From Mangrovimicrobium sediminis (GTDB lineage: Bacteria; Pseudomonadota; Gammaproteobacteria; Pseudomonadales; Halieaceae), in NCBI RefSeq assembly GCF_004745945.1, contig NZ_SRLE01000007.1, positions 248,001 through 312,000 of the forward strand: DNA of 64,000 nt. The letters run 5' to 3'. The translations under genes and the position numbers were made by a program. Below the pieces are notes generated by a model, which did not search any database, had not been told where the DNA came from, and saw only the letters and a program-made list of their open reading frames with translations. This document shows positions 17,769 to 26,463 of the stretch, in pieces; position 1 is the first letter of the stretch, and each line of letters begins with the position of its first letter.

Positions 17769-18521
17769 ATGAGTCAGGTTGCCGCGTTGTTGGAGACGCT
17801 CAAGCGCGAGATGAAGGCCGCCGGGATCACCTACGCGATGGCGGGAGCGCAGCTCGGTCTGTCCGAGAGCAGCATCAAGCGCCTGTTCTCGGACCAGCAC
17901 CTGTCGCTGGAGCGGCTCGAGCAATTGTGCGCGCTGGTCGGCCTGGACATCACTACCCTGGTGCGCAAGATGGGCGAGGAACGCAAGCGCATCGCCATGC
18001 TCAGCCGCGAGCAGGAGCGCGAGGTGGCGGCCCACCCCAAGCTGCTGCTGGTGGCTATCTGCGTGCTCAACCGCCTGAGCTTCGACGAAATCGTCGCCAC
18101 CTACACGATAGGCGAACACGAGTGCATCCAGTTACTGGCGCGCCTGGACCGCCTGAAGATCATCGACCTGCTGCCCAACAACCGCTTCCGCCTGGTAGTC
18201 GACGAGGATTTCCGCTGGATTCCGGACGGCCCCATCCAGCGTTTCTTCCGCCGCGAGGTGCAGCCGGCCTTCCTCGATTCCAACTTCACCGGCAGCGGTG
18301 AAAAGCTGTTGTTCCAGAGCGGCATGCTCTCGCGCGCTGCCATGGATACGCTGCAGCGGCGCATGGAGAAATTGCTGGCGGAATTCAACGAGCAGCACCA
18401 GGCGGATATCGAACTGCCGCTGGAGCAGCGCTTCGGCTGCAGCATCCTGGTGGCGATGCGCGCCTGGGAGTTCGCCTATTTTTCGCAGTTCCGGCGCCAG
18501 CCCAGCGCCAAGCAGGTCTAG
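17769..18521 (+). CDS. XRE-like helix-turn-helix transcriptional regulator
   Basis: 250 residues from the ATG at 17769, which follows a strong AGGAGGG site. Residues 15-55 form an HTH (AMAGAQLGLSESSIKRLFS) followed by a LEQLCALVGLDITTLV helix as in XRE/Cro proteins. The remaining 170 residues include a winged-helix-like middle and a helical C-terminus without a recognised effector domain. It is divergent from the GlyGly-CTERM gene and may control the rhombosortase operon and itself. Confidence 0.75.
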   Translation: MSQVAALLETLKREMKAAGITYAMAGAQLGLSESSIKRLFSDQHLSLERLEQLCALVGLDITTLVRKMGEERKRIAMLSREQEREVAAHPKLLLVAICVLNRLSFDEIVATYTIGEHECIQLLARLDRLKIIDLLPNNRFRLVVDEDFRWIPDGPIQRFFRREVQPAFLDSNFTGSGEKLLFQSGMLSRAAMDTLQRRMEKLLAEFNEQHQADIELPLEQRFGCSILVAMRAWEFAYFSQFRRQPSAKQV

Positions 18522-18576
18522 GCCGCCCGGCGCCACGCAGTTCCGGACCGCCCGGCGCAAGTGCAAGGAGGCTTGC

Positions 18577-19488
18577 TCAGTGCAGGCCCAGTGCCCGCGC
18601 CGCGTCCTCGATACGGCCGAAGGCCGCCTCGTCGGTCATATCGTCGAGGCCGACGATCAGGCGCCCGACACCGGCCTGCGCGTACTGCGGCAGCAGTTCG
18701 CTGGCGTCACCCAGTTCCACCTCAAGGGCCCAGGGCGGTCGCTCGCCGATATTCATGTAGGCCGCGGGTACCAGCAGGGTGATGTCCATGCTGTCGAAAT
18801 CGCGCCCGGCCTCGTCACAGAACTCACGCAACTGCGCAATCTGCTCGCGCGCCTGTTGCGGGCTCAGCATGGAGGGCAGCCAGCCGTCGGCGATGGCGGC
18901 GACCCGGCGCAGCGCACGCGTGTTGTCGGTCTTGTCGTTGCCCGAGCCGAGCAGCACCGGCGGGTGCGGCTGTTGCAGCGGTTTCGGGTTGCTGTACACC
19001 GGCGGGAACTGGATGTACTCGCCGTCGAAGGAGGGCGTGTCCTCGGTCCACAGGGCCTTCAGCGCCTGCACCGTTTCCGTGGCGATCTTGACCCGCTGGC
19101 GGAACGGGGCGCCCATGATCTCCGACTCCTCCTCGATCCAGCCGTGGCCGACGCCGAACACGAAGCGGCCGCCGGCGATACGGTCCAGGGTGGCCACTTC
19201 CTTGGCCAGGATCAGCGGGTTGCGCTGGCTGATCAGGCAGATGTCCATGCCGAACACCAGCGTGCTGGTCACCGTTGCCGCCGCGGCCATGGACACGAAG
19301 GGGTCGGTCATGTGGCGGTAGTTGTCCGGCAATGGTACGCCGTAGCGCTGGGCGTCGGCGATTTGCGCCGGAATGATGATGTGCTCGCCGGTCCACATCG
19401 ACTCGAAACCCACCGCTTCGGTGTGGCGGGCGAGGTCGGTGAAAGCAGGGCCGAACCAGGGATAGTTGGCGGAGGTGCCGATTTTCAT
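18577..19488 (-). CDS. LLM-class (luciferase-like) flavin/F420-dependent oxidoreductase
   Basis: 303 residues with the typical order of the bacterial-luciferase-like fold: SMWTGEHI near the N-terminus, a LAKEVATLDRIAGGRFVFGVGHGW block, PPVLLGSG and the C-terminal GVGRLIVGL. This resembles the TIGR03619-type subfamily often annotated as F420-dependent, although gammaproteobacterial members may use FMN. Substrate unknown; it stands alone, convergent with the HTH gene, with a near-perfect 20-bp palindrome 86 bp upstream of the start. Confidence 0.85.
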   Translation of the reverse strand: MKIGTSANYPWFGPAFTDLARHTEAVGFESMWTGEHIIIPAQIADAQRYGVPLPDNYRHMTDPFVSMAAAATVTSTLVFGMDICLISQRNPLILAKEVATLDRIAGGRFVFGVGHGWIEEESEIMGAPFRQRVKIATETVQALKALWTEDTPSFDGEYIQFPPVYSNPKPLQQPHPPVLLGSGNDKTDNTRALRRVAAIADGWLPSMLSPQQAREQIAQLREFCDEAGRDFDSMDITLLVPAAYMNIGERPPWALEVELGDASELLPQYAQAGVGRLIVGLDDMTDEAAFGRIEDAARALGLH

Positions 19489-19844
19489 GCGGCGGGCCTC
19501 GCAGCGCGCCCGGCGCCGGGCAGTGGGATTCGTTGCATGGTGTTGCTCCTGTGGGTCTTATTGTTTGCACGGCTGGTAAGCACGTGTTTACCACTGGGCC
19601 GACTCTAAACCAGCCGCCGGGGAGGGTAAATGACTGTGGGCGCAATGCCCGCGCACGGCGGCAACGGTGCGGCATTCGATGGTGCAGCTATCCTGCAGTT
19701 CGATGTTCTGCCAGGGGGGAAGCGGCGGAAGATACAGAAAAACTCGGGGTTCTGGCGGGCTCGCGGCCATGCCGCGAGCCAAATGCTGTATCATTGGCGC
19801 CAGCCCTTCCACCGGACTGAGCAAGAAATAACCAGAAGTCCCCT
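19489..19844. other. 356-bp intergenic region between divergent genes
   Basis: Separates the LLM gene from the sulfated-glycan operon. It contains the 20-bp palindrome at 19574-19593 and otherwise no convincing gene. Promoters for both directions must lie here, but no strong -35/-10 pair stands out by eye. Confidence 0.6.
19574..19593. promoter_or_regulatory. 20-bp near-perfect palindrome, candidate operator
   Basis: TGGTAAGCACGTGTTTACCA: nine of ten arm positions are complementary, centred on CACGTG. It lies 86 bp upstream of the LLM oxidoreductase start. The shape resembles TetR-family operators, but no TetR gene is adjacent, so a distant regulator would be required. Confidence 0.5.
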
Positions 19845-22091
19845 ATGATCTGGATCGCGTCTTTTCCGCGCTCGGGAAACACCTTCCTGCGCAATGTGTT
19901 GTTTGAAGTTTACGGACTCGCATCCAGCACCTACCACCTGGAAATCTCCTACGCCCTGGACGAGGATTTCGAGTCCTACCCGTTCGTCAAAACCCACCTG
20001 CGCCCGGGGGAACTGGACGCCGCGGGCTTCGACCCGGCCATCCCGGTGGTCTACCTGGTGCGCGACGGGCGCGACGCAATCTGCTCCAGTGCCCACCATC
20101 GCTCCAACCTGATCGCCCCTGGCTCGGACCTCTACCAGAACATGGTCGAGGCGATCGTCGCCGACCGCGGCAGCCACTTCGGCGGCTGGTCGGTGAACGT
20201 GGAGGAGTGGGTGGAACGCGCGGACCTGGTGATCCGCTACGAGGACCTGGTCGCCGACCCGATCGGCCAGAGCCAGCGCATCGGCCAGTTGATCGACCTG
20301 CCGCCGCCGCGGGTCGAGCGCCTGCCGACCTTCGAGTCGATGAAATTCGGTGTTCCGGAGTACGGCGCCGGCAAGCACCAGGACCTTGATGAAGAGGAAA
20401 AACACCGCCGCGCCGAAAAGTTCTTCCGCCGCGGTAAGGCCGGTGCCTGGCGCGACGAGATGCCCGCGGAACTGCAGGAGCTGTTCTGGAGTTACCACGG
20501 CGAGAGCATGGAGCGCCTCGGCTACACCCGCGATGGCGCGATTGCCCGCCCGCACCCGGACCTGGATATCGAACTCAGCCTGAAACTCGGCCATGAGCGC
20601 GATGCGCCCGAGCGCCCGTTCCGGGTGTTGATGGAAGCGGAAAAACTGATCACTGCCGACAACGACGGCGTCAAGCGCTACCAGGTGGAATTGCTCGAGG
20701 CCATGTACGCGGGTGTTACCCACCCGCTGTCGCGCTGGAAAATCGACCTCTACCACCATGGCAACATCACCCCGCTGGAGCATTTCCGCGTCGACAGCTT
20801 CGCTCGACTGGCGGAGGAACGCGCGCGCAAGCGCCGGCTGCATCGCGAGAAACGCCGCCGCGGGCGCCGCGCGGAACAGGAGGTGCTGGAGCCGGACCAG
20901 GAGGAGAGCAGCGCGAAGGATTTTTACCCGACGGCGCCTCGTGTCGGGCTTTTTCTGCGCCTGGAGCGAGCGCTCATGGCCAGTGTGCCGCGCTCCTTTG
21001 TGCGCTACCTGGAGCGCAACGGCATCACTGCGCTGCACGACAGCTACGAGTTTTTCCGAGCCGGCCTGTTGCGCGCCGGCGCACTGGCGACGGGGAGTGC
21101 ACTGCGTTTGCAGGCCTGGTACAGCGGGCAGGGTGCAGCTGACGAGTCGGAGTCCGCTGCTGAACCCGGGCCGGAAGCTGCGCAGACCAACGACATTGCA
21201 GCGAAGCACGACATCGTGCACATTCCGCTGAAACAACACTTCCGCGCGTTTGCCGATTCGCCGGCGCGCAAGGTGATCACGATTCACGACCTCACCCACC
21301 TGCATTTTCCGGACATGCACACGCGCGCGAATGTGCGCAATGCGCAGGAAGGTATGGCCTTCGCGCAGGACAGCGGCGCCGAGTTGATCGCCGTGTCCGA
21401 GGCCACGCGCCAGGATGTGCTCGAGCACACCAGCGTGCCGCCCTCGCGAGTACACGTTGTCTACGAGGCCGCCGACCCGGCCAAATTCAGTCGCAAGGTC
21501 AACAAGGATGATTGTCGCCGGGTGCGCCGCAAGTATGAAATCGATTTCGACGCACCCTATATCATCTGCCTGTCGACACTGGAACCGCGCAAGAACCTGA
21601 TCAACACCATTCGCGCCTTCCTCGACCTGGTCAAGCGCGAGCGCGAGTGCAAGGTAAACCTGGTGATCGCCGGCAAGCGCGGCTGGGACGCGGGCGAGAT
21701 ATACACCCTGGCGAAGTCGCAGCCGCGGCGTATTTTCCTTACCGGCTTTATCGACGACGAGGACCTCGCCTACCTGTACTCCGATGCCCTGTGCCTGAGT
21801 TACCTCTCACTCTACGAGGGTTTCGGCTTGCCGCCGCTGGAGGCCATGCGCTGCGGAACGCCGGTGGTCTACGGCGACAACAGCTCGATACGCGAGGTGG
21901 TCGCCCAGGGTGGCCTGCCTGCGGACCCCTACGACATCGCCGCGATCCGCCAGCAGTACTCGCGCCTGCTCAACGAACCGCACCTGCGCGAGACCCTCAG
22001 CCGCGCCGCCCTACAGCGGGCCAACCAGTTCTCCTGGCGGCGGGCGGCCATTGAAACCCTGGCCCTGTACGAGCAGGTCATCGATGCCTGA
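19845..22091 (+). CDS. Sulfotransferase - GT4 glycosyltransferase fusion
   Basis: 748 residues. Residues 1-235 are a sulfotransferase: SFPRSGNT (6-13) is the 5'-phosphosulfate loop of PAPS binding, followed by YLVRDGRDAICSS (70-82), the 3'-phosphate motif. After a basic, low-complexity linker (about 330-370), the second half (about 250-745) is a GT-B fold GT4 enzyme with HDLTHLHFP, CLSTLEPRKN and SLYEGFGLPPLEAM, where the E-x7-E pair binds the nucleotide sugar. The two activities in one chain suggest that sugar addition and sulfation are linked. It heads an overlapping operon and ends with an 8-bp overlap into the next gene. Confidence 0.88.
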   Translation: MIWIASFPRSGNTFLRNVLFEVYGLASSTYHLEISYALDEDFESYPFVKTHLRPGELDAAGFDPAIPVVYLVRDGRDAICSSAHHRSNLIAPGSDLYQNMVEAIVADRGSHFGGWSVNVEEWVERADLVIRYEDLVADPIGQSQRIGQLIDLPPPRVERLPTFESMKFGVPEYGAGKHQDLDEEEKHRRAEKFFRRGKAGAWRDEMPAELQELFWSYHGESMERLGYTRDGAIARPHPDLDIELSLKLGHERDAPERPFRVLMEAEKLITADNDGVKRYQVELLEAMYAGVTHPLSRWKIDLYHHGNITPLEHFRVDSFARLAEERARKRRLHREKRRRGRRAEQEVLEPDQEESSAKDFYPTAPRVGLFLRLERALMASVPRSFVRYLERNGITALHDSYEFFRAGLLRAGALATGSALRLQAWYSGQGAADESESAAEPGPEAAQTNDIAAKHDIVHIPLKQHFRAFADSPARKVITIHDLTHLHFPDMHTRANVRNAQEGMAFAQDSGAELIAVSEATRQDVLEHTSVPPSRVHVVYEAADPAKFSRKVNKDDCRRVRRKYEIDFDAPYIICLSTLEPRKNLINTIRAFLDLVKRERECKVNLVIAGKRGWDAGEIYTLAKSQPRRIFLTGFIDDEDLAYLYSDALCLSYLSLYEGFGLPPLEAMRCGTPVVYGDNSSIREVVAQGGLPADPYDIAAIRQQYSRLLNEPHLRETLSRAALQRANQFSWRRAAIETLALYEQVIDA

Positions 22092-23175
22092 TTTCGGGCC
22101 GCATAAACTGCTCGCCTATATCACGCCGGCGTTTACCGCCGCGCGCAGCTGCCTGCCCGCCTACCGCGGCGATGTGCCGGGCATTTTCGCCGTGGCCGGC
22201 CTCGCGGTGACACTCGAGGCCGCCGGCCTCGGCCTTATCTATTTCCTGGTGCGCCTGTTCACGGATGAGCCACTGCAGTTGCACGGCTGGCAGCTGTGGT
22301 TCGAAGGCGTGCTGCACTCGCCGCTGGGGCTGACGCTGCTGTGTGTCGGTCTGCTCAGCGCCGGCCTGCGCCTGAAGTACCGGCTGGTGCGCAGCGCCAA
22401 TGATGTCGCCTACAAGGCTGGTCTTTATGCCTCGCGGTCTGCACTCATGCGCACCCACGTGCTGCTGGACGAGAGCCACGACCACTACGGCTCCCGCGAA
22501 CAGCGCAACGCGGTGTCCGCCCTGCTCAAGGAAATTCCCTTCGCCTGCGGGTTCGCCTCCGGCAGTTTCGTGCTGATGGGAATTCACGTCATCCAGGCCG
22601 TGGTGCTGTCCGCCTTCCTGCTGTTCCTCAGCCCGTTGTTGAGCCTCGCGGTGTTGCTGGTCGCGCTGCTCGCGTTTTCCCTGCTGGCCGCCTCATTCGA
22701 GTCGGTGGTCGGTGTCGCCCGCGAGCGCCGTGACCAGGCCGCGAACCAGCGCGAGGAGGCCAGTCGCATTACCGACAGCCTGTTCGACCCGGCGGTGGAT
22801 GCGGACGCCTTTGCCGTCGAGGTCGAACACGCCCTGGACGCCGGCAGTACCGAACAGTGGCTGCGCTCGCGCATGGCGCAGCGCGTCAAGTTGCGCGCCG
22901 GCGCCATGATCATCGGCTTCATCTATCCGGTGGCCATTGTGTTTATCGCGATGCTGTACATCTACACCGGCAACCTTGCGCCGAGTATCTCGGACGTCGC
23001 CCTGTATTTCCTGGTGCTGCGCCAGGCCATCAGTTCCCTCAGTGCCATCGGGAGCACATTCATGTCGTTCAGTCGTTTCCAACACCCCCTGTCCAATTTT
23101 TACTGCCTGCTGGTGAGCGGGGATATTCCGGACGAGTTGTTCACGGGCGGCAGGGATACCAGCGACGATGAATGA
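22084..23175 (+). CDS. Membrane protein resembling a stand-alone ABC-exporter transmembrane domain
   Basis: 363 residues from the ATG at 22084, which overlaps the upstream gene by 8 bp. Six hydrophobic helices can be counted (about 30-55, 80-97, 155-180, 182-205, 270-290, 305-322), with a long polar loop RRDQAANQREEASRITDSL and the ISDVALYFLVLRQA segment characteristic of type IV ABC exporter membrane domains. No nucleotide-binding domain follows. By position between sulfotransferases it may be a flippase-like or scaffold protein for the glycan. The ABC resemblance is by pattern only. Confidence 0.6.
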   Translation: MPDFGPHKLLAYITPAFTAARSCLPAYRGDVPGIFAVAGLAVTLEAAGLGLIYFLVRLFTDEPLQLHGWQLWFEGVLHSPLGLTLLCVGLLSAGLRLKYRLVRSANDVAYKAGLYASRSALMRTHVLLDESHDHYGSREQRNAVSALLKEIPFACGFASGSFVLMGIHVIQAVVLSAFLLFLSPLLSLAVLLVALLAFSLLAASFESVVGVARERRDQAANQREEASRITDSLFDPAVDADAFAVEVEHALDAGSTEQWLRSRMAQRVKLRAGAMIIGFIYPVAIVFIAMLYIYTGNLAPSISDVALYFLVLRQAISSLSAIGSTFMSFSRFQHPLSNFYCLLVSGDIPDELFTGGRDTSDDE

Positions 23176-24175
23176 CACCCAGGCGGTGAGTGCGCGTACG
23201 CCGCTGATTCATATCGGCATGCCGAAAACGGCGACCAAGACCTTGCAGTGGCGCCTGTTCGCCCTGCACAGCGAGGTCTACTACCTCGGCCGTTTCGACG
23301 GTGGCTCGTTCCGGGCCGAGCACCGGCAGCACCGCGCCTGCCGCGACGCCGAGGTGCTGGAGGTCATGGCGCGTATCGCCTACGACAATATCTTCGAACC
23401 GGACATGGACGCCTGTCGTAATCGGATGCGCGACTACCTGCGTGAGCACAACCCGGAGGCGAAACTCCCGGTATGGTCCTGGGAGTCCTATTGCACGGAC
23501 AGCTATACGATGCGCGCACAGCGGGTGAAAAACCTGCAGCAGTTGTTCGGCGAGGCGCGCATCCTGGTCACCATCCGCCAGCCGGTCAAACTGCTGGAGT
23601 CCGCCTACCTGCAGCAGCTCAAGCGGGATAACATCGGTGCCCGCTACCGCCGCGGCAAGTCTGCATTTTATTGCGAGATCGATGACTGGGTGGAGCGTGA
23701 TGCCCACGGCGATATCGACGATCATCTCGACTACGCGCGCACTATTCGCTGCTACACGGAGGCATTCGGTGTCGACAACGTCTGCGTGACCACTTTCGAG
23801 CAGCTGTTGGAAGACCCGGAGGCCTTCTGGGGAGAAATCTGCCAGTTCATGGGTGTGGATACGGCGCAGGCGCTCGAACTGGTGGCCGAGAACGAAGACA
23901 ATACGCGCTGGAGCGAAATCCAGCTGCAGCGGCTGCAGGCGATCAAGCGTTCGCCGGTGAAGTCGCTGGTCTACCGTTTTGCGCAGCGCTCACAGCGCAA
24001 GCAGATGCTGGACCTGACGCGCAAGGGCACGCCGAAGACAGCGGCGGCGAAGGCACGGCCGGGCATATCGCCGCGCCTGCAGCGGGAAATCTGCGAGCGG
24101 ACACGCGAGGGCAATCTCTGGTTACAGGAGACCTTCGGGCTCGATCTTGAAAATAAAGGGTATATGGGGACATGA
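23168..24175 (+). CDS. Sulfotransferase-like protein
   Basis: 335 residues. The N-terminal IHIGMPKTATKTLQ (14-27) is the PAPS 5'-phosphosulfate loop, and ARILVTIRQPVKLLESAY corresponds to the 3'-phosphate site. It ends with a C-terminal GNLWLQETFGLDLE segment shared with the next gene product. It starts 8 bp inside the upstream gene and overlaps the following start by ATGA, so it is co-translated. Presumably sulfates the polysaccharide made by this operon. Confidence 0.85.
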   Translation: MNDTQAVSARTPLIHIGMPKTATKTLQWRLFALHSEVYYLGRFDGGSFRAEHRQHRACRDAEVLEVMARIAYDNIFEPDMDACRNRMRDYLREHNPEAKLPVWSWESYCTDSYTMRAQRVKNLQQLFGEARILVTIRQPVKLLESAYLQQLKRDNIGARYRRGKSAFYCEIDDWVERDAHGDIDDHLDYARTIRCYTEAFGVDNVCVTTFEQLLEDPEAFWGEICQFMGVDTAQALELVAENEDNTRWSEIQLQRLQAIKRSPVKSLVYRFAQRSQRKQMLDLTRKGTPKTAAAKARPGISPRLQREICERTREGNLWLQETFGLDLENKGYMGT

Positions 24176-25137
24176 AACGACTGGTTCTGCACACGGGCAT
24201 GCCGAAAACCGCCACCTCCACCTTGCAGGAAGCGGTGTTCCGTCAGCACCCGGACGTCTTTTACCTGGGCAAGAGCACCAAGAACGGCGTCACCAAGGGC
24301 ACGCGATCGCAGGAGATCTACGATGTGCTCAAGCCGGTCCTGTGGTCGCCCAAGGGCAATACGGACTACGCCGCACTGGCCGCACGCTTCAAGGAACTGG
24401 CCATCGATCCGGCCGGGGAAGAGCAGGTGGTGATCGCCTCCTGGGAGGGGCTGGGCGGCATCCGTGAACGCCGTTTTCGCTCCCTGCTCGAACGGGTGCA
24501 GCAGATCTACCCGGAATACCGCCTGTTGAAGTGCCTGCGCAATCCGGTCAACTGGGTGACCTCGCAGTACCTGCAGAACGTGCAGGGCCAGTTCCTGAAG
24601 AAGAACCGCGACGCGTATTTTCACGGCCGGCCCTGGGTACCCTTTGAAACCTGGTTGAAGCGACGTTACACCAAGCATGGCGACATGTCGCTGTGGTTGT
24701 CTGCGGCGGACAACATCAAGGTGGCGGTGGACGTGCTGGGGCGGGAAAACGTCGGCGTGTTCCTGTTCGAGGACATGATCGCGGACGCCGATGCCTACTA
24801 CCGGGGTATTTCGGAATTCATCGGCATCGACGGCGAGAAAACCCTGGAGCTGGTGGCCGGTGCGCACGCCAACCCGCGCCTGACCCAGGCCGAGTACGAC
24901 CATATCCGAGAGGTGGACAGCAGCCTGGTGGCGCGCACCCGCTGGCGCTTTTCCCCGGACGCCGAGCGTCGCCGGCAGATGCGCAAGATCTCCCGCGCCC
25001 AGCCGGATTCCCCCGGGGTCAAGATCGCGCTCACCGACGAGGTGCGCCAGCGTGTCATCGACAGCACCTGCGAGGGCAACCGTTGGCTGCGCGACGAACT
25101 GGGCCTGGACGTCGAGCGCCACGGTTACCCGCTGTAA
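24172..25137 (+). CDS. Sulfotransferase-like protein, paralogue of the preceding gene
   Basis: 321 residues with HTGMPKTATSTLQ (7-19) and LLKCLRNPVNWVTSQYLQ, aligning motif by motif with the upstream protein, including the C-terminal GNRWLRDELGLD-like end. The two are probably products of a tandem duplication with diverged acceptors. Start overlaps the previous stop (ATGA). Function as a carbohydrate sulfotransferase is inferred from family and context. Confidence 0.83.
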   Translation: MKRLVLHTGMPKTATSTLQEAVFRQHPDVFYLGKSTKNGVTKGTRSQEIYDVLKPVLWSPKGNTDYAALAARFKELAIDPAGEEQVVIASWEGLGGIRERRFRSLLERVQQIYPEYRLLKCLRNPVNWVTSQYLQNVQGQFLKKNRDAYFHGRPWVPFETWLKRRYTKHGDMSLWLSAADNIKVAVDVLGRENVGVFLFEDMIADADAYYRGISEFIGIDGEKTLELVAGAHANPRLTQAEYDHIREVDSSLVARTRWRFSPDAERRRQMRKISRAQPDSPGVKIALTDEVRQRVIDSTCEGNRWLRDELGLDVERHGYPL

Positions 25138-25167
25138 CGGCGGCCGCAGCGCGTTGGCCTGCACATC

Positions 25168-26328
25168 GTGAAAGTCATTCTCGGCAGCGACAGCCTGCAA
25201 CAGCCGCTGACCGGCATCGGCCGCTACGCGCTGGAGATCGCGCGTGGTCTGCTGGCCGCACCGCGCATCGAAGCGCTGCTCGGCTACGACCTGGGACGGG
25301 TGCACTCGCTCGAGGAAAAACTCGCGCGGCTGGACGCCCCACCGGGCGAGGCGCCCGCGCAGGGCTCGGCGCTGCGCAGGCGTGCTGCCCAGTCGCCGCT
25401 GGTGACGACGCTCTACCAGCACTACGTCAAGTTGCTCAGCGCGCGCTTGCTGCGCGGTTACGGCGACTACCTGTTCCATTCGCCCAACTTCCACCTGCCG
25501 AGGCATCCGGGCCCGTCCGTGGTCACCGTGCACGACCTGTCCTACCGCCTGTTTCCCGAGTACCACCCGGCGGCCAGGGTGCGCTGGATGAACAGCATGG
25601 TGCCGGAGTCGCTACAGGCCGCCGACCGCATTATCTGTGTGTCCGCCGCGACCCGTGCCGACGTCCTGCGCGAATACGGGGTGTCAGCGGAGAAGACCGT
25701 GGTGATCCCGCTGGGCGTGGACCCGGACTTCCGGCCGCGAGCGGCACAGGAAGTCGAAGCGGTGCTGGCGCGCCACGGCCTGGATTACGGCAGCTATTTC
25801 CTGTGTGTGGCGACCCTGGAGCCGCGCAAGAATATCGAGGGGCTGCTCGACGCCTACCTGGCGCTGCCGTCGGCGCTGCGCCAGCGCTTCCCGCTGATGT
25901 TGGGCGGCGGCGTCGGCTGGCACAGCGAGGCACTGTTGGCGCGCCTGGCCGCGGAAGAGGGCAGCGGGCAGGTGCGGCGCCTCGGTTACCTGCCGGAGGC
26001 CGAACTGATGGCCCTGTACAGCGGGGCCATGTGCTTCGTGTACCCCAGTCACTACGAGGGCTTCGGCCTGCCGGTGCTGGAGGCGCAGGCCAGCGGCATC
26101 CCGGTCATCACCAGCGATGTCTCCTCCCTGCCGGAGGTGGCCTGCGAGGCCAGCCTGCTGCTGCAGCCGGGGGACGTGGACGCATTGCGCGAAGCGCTGC
26201 AGCGCGCTGCGGAGGACGCCAGCTGGCGCGCGGAGTGCGTCGCGTCGGGGCTGGCCAGGGCCGCCGGTTTTACCTGGCAACAATGTGTGGACCAAACCAT
26301 TGAACTGTATCACCATGTGCACCGCTGA
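25168..26328 (+). CDS. GT4-family glycosyltransferase
   Basis: 386 residues, GTG start. The GT-B features are: an N-terminal GSDSLQQPLTGIGRYALE, HDLSYRLFPEYHP, a CVATLEPRKNIEGLLDAYL stretch and the donor-site YPSHYEGFGLPVLEAQASG. It resembles the GT domain of the fusion protein at 19.8 kb in these same motifs (VTVHDL, TLEPRKN, YEGFGLP.LEA). Soluble, likely membrane-peripheral; sugar specificity unknown. Confidence 0.9.
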   Translation: MKVILGSDSLQQPLTGIGRYALEIARGLLAAPRIEALLGYDLGRVHSLEEKLARLDAPPGEAPAQGSALRRRAAQSPLVTTLYQHYVKLLSARLLRGYGDYLFHSPNFHLPRHPGPSVVTVHDLSYRLFPEYHPAARVRWMNSMVPESLQAADRIICVSAATRADVLREYGVSAEKTVVIPLGVDPDFRPRAAQEVEAVLARHGLDYGSYFLCVATLEPRKNIEGLLDAYLALPSALRQRFPLMLGGGVGWHSEALLARLAAEEGSGQVRRLGYLPEAELMALYSGAMCFVYPSHYEGFGLPVLEAQASGIPVITSDVSSLPEVACEASLLLQPGDVDALREALQRAAEDASWRAECVASGLARAAGFTWQQCVDQTIELYHHVHR

Positions 26329-26365
26329 CGCGGTGCCCGCGCCGCAGCCTTGCTGTGTGCGATGT

Positions 26366-26425
26366 CATTCGGCGCGCTGTCATTCCGCGCGTTGCAACTC
26401 GGCGCGCTACAGATTGGCGCGTTCT
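26366..26425. repeat. Four degenerate 15-bp tandem repeats
   Basis: Four copies of a 15-bp unit with a constant GCGCG core: CATTCGGCGCGCTGT, CATTCCGCGCGTTGC, AACTCGGCGCGCTAC, AGATTGGCGCGTTCT. They occupy the spacer between the GT4 gene and the lipoprotein gene. A small minisatellite or a cluster of binding sites; nothing in the sequence decides between these. Confidence 0.7.
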
Positions 26426-26463
26426 AACACGCTATCGCCCGGACATAAAAGAGGAGTCTTATC

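Noticed and set aside
26366-26425. CRISPR array
   Set aside because: Repeats are 15 bp, degenerate and contiguous without spacers, and no cas gene is near.
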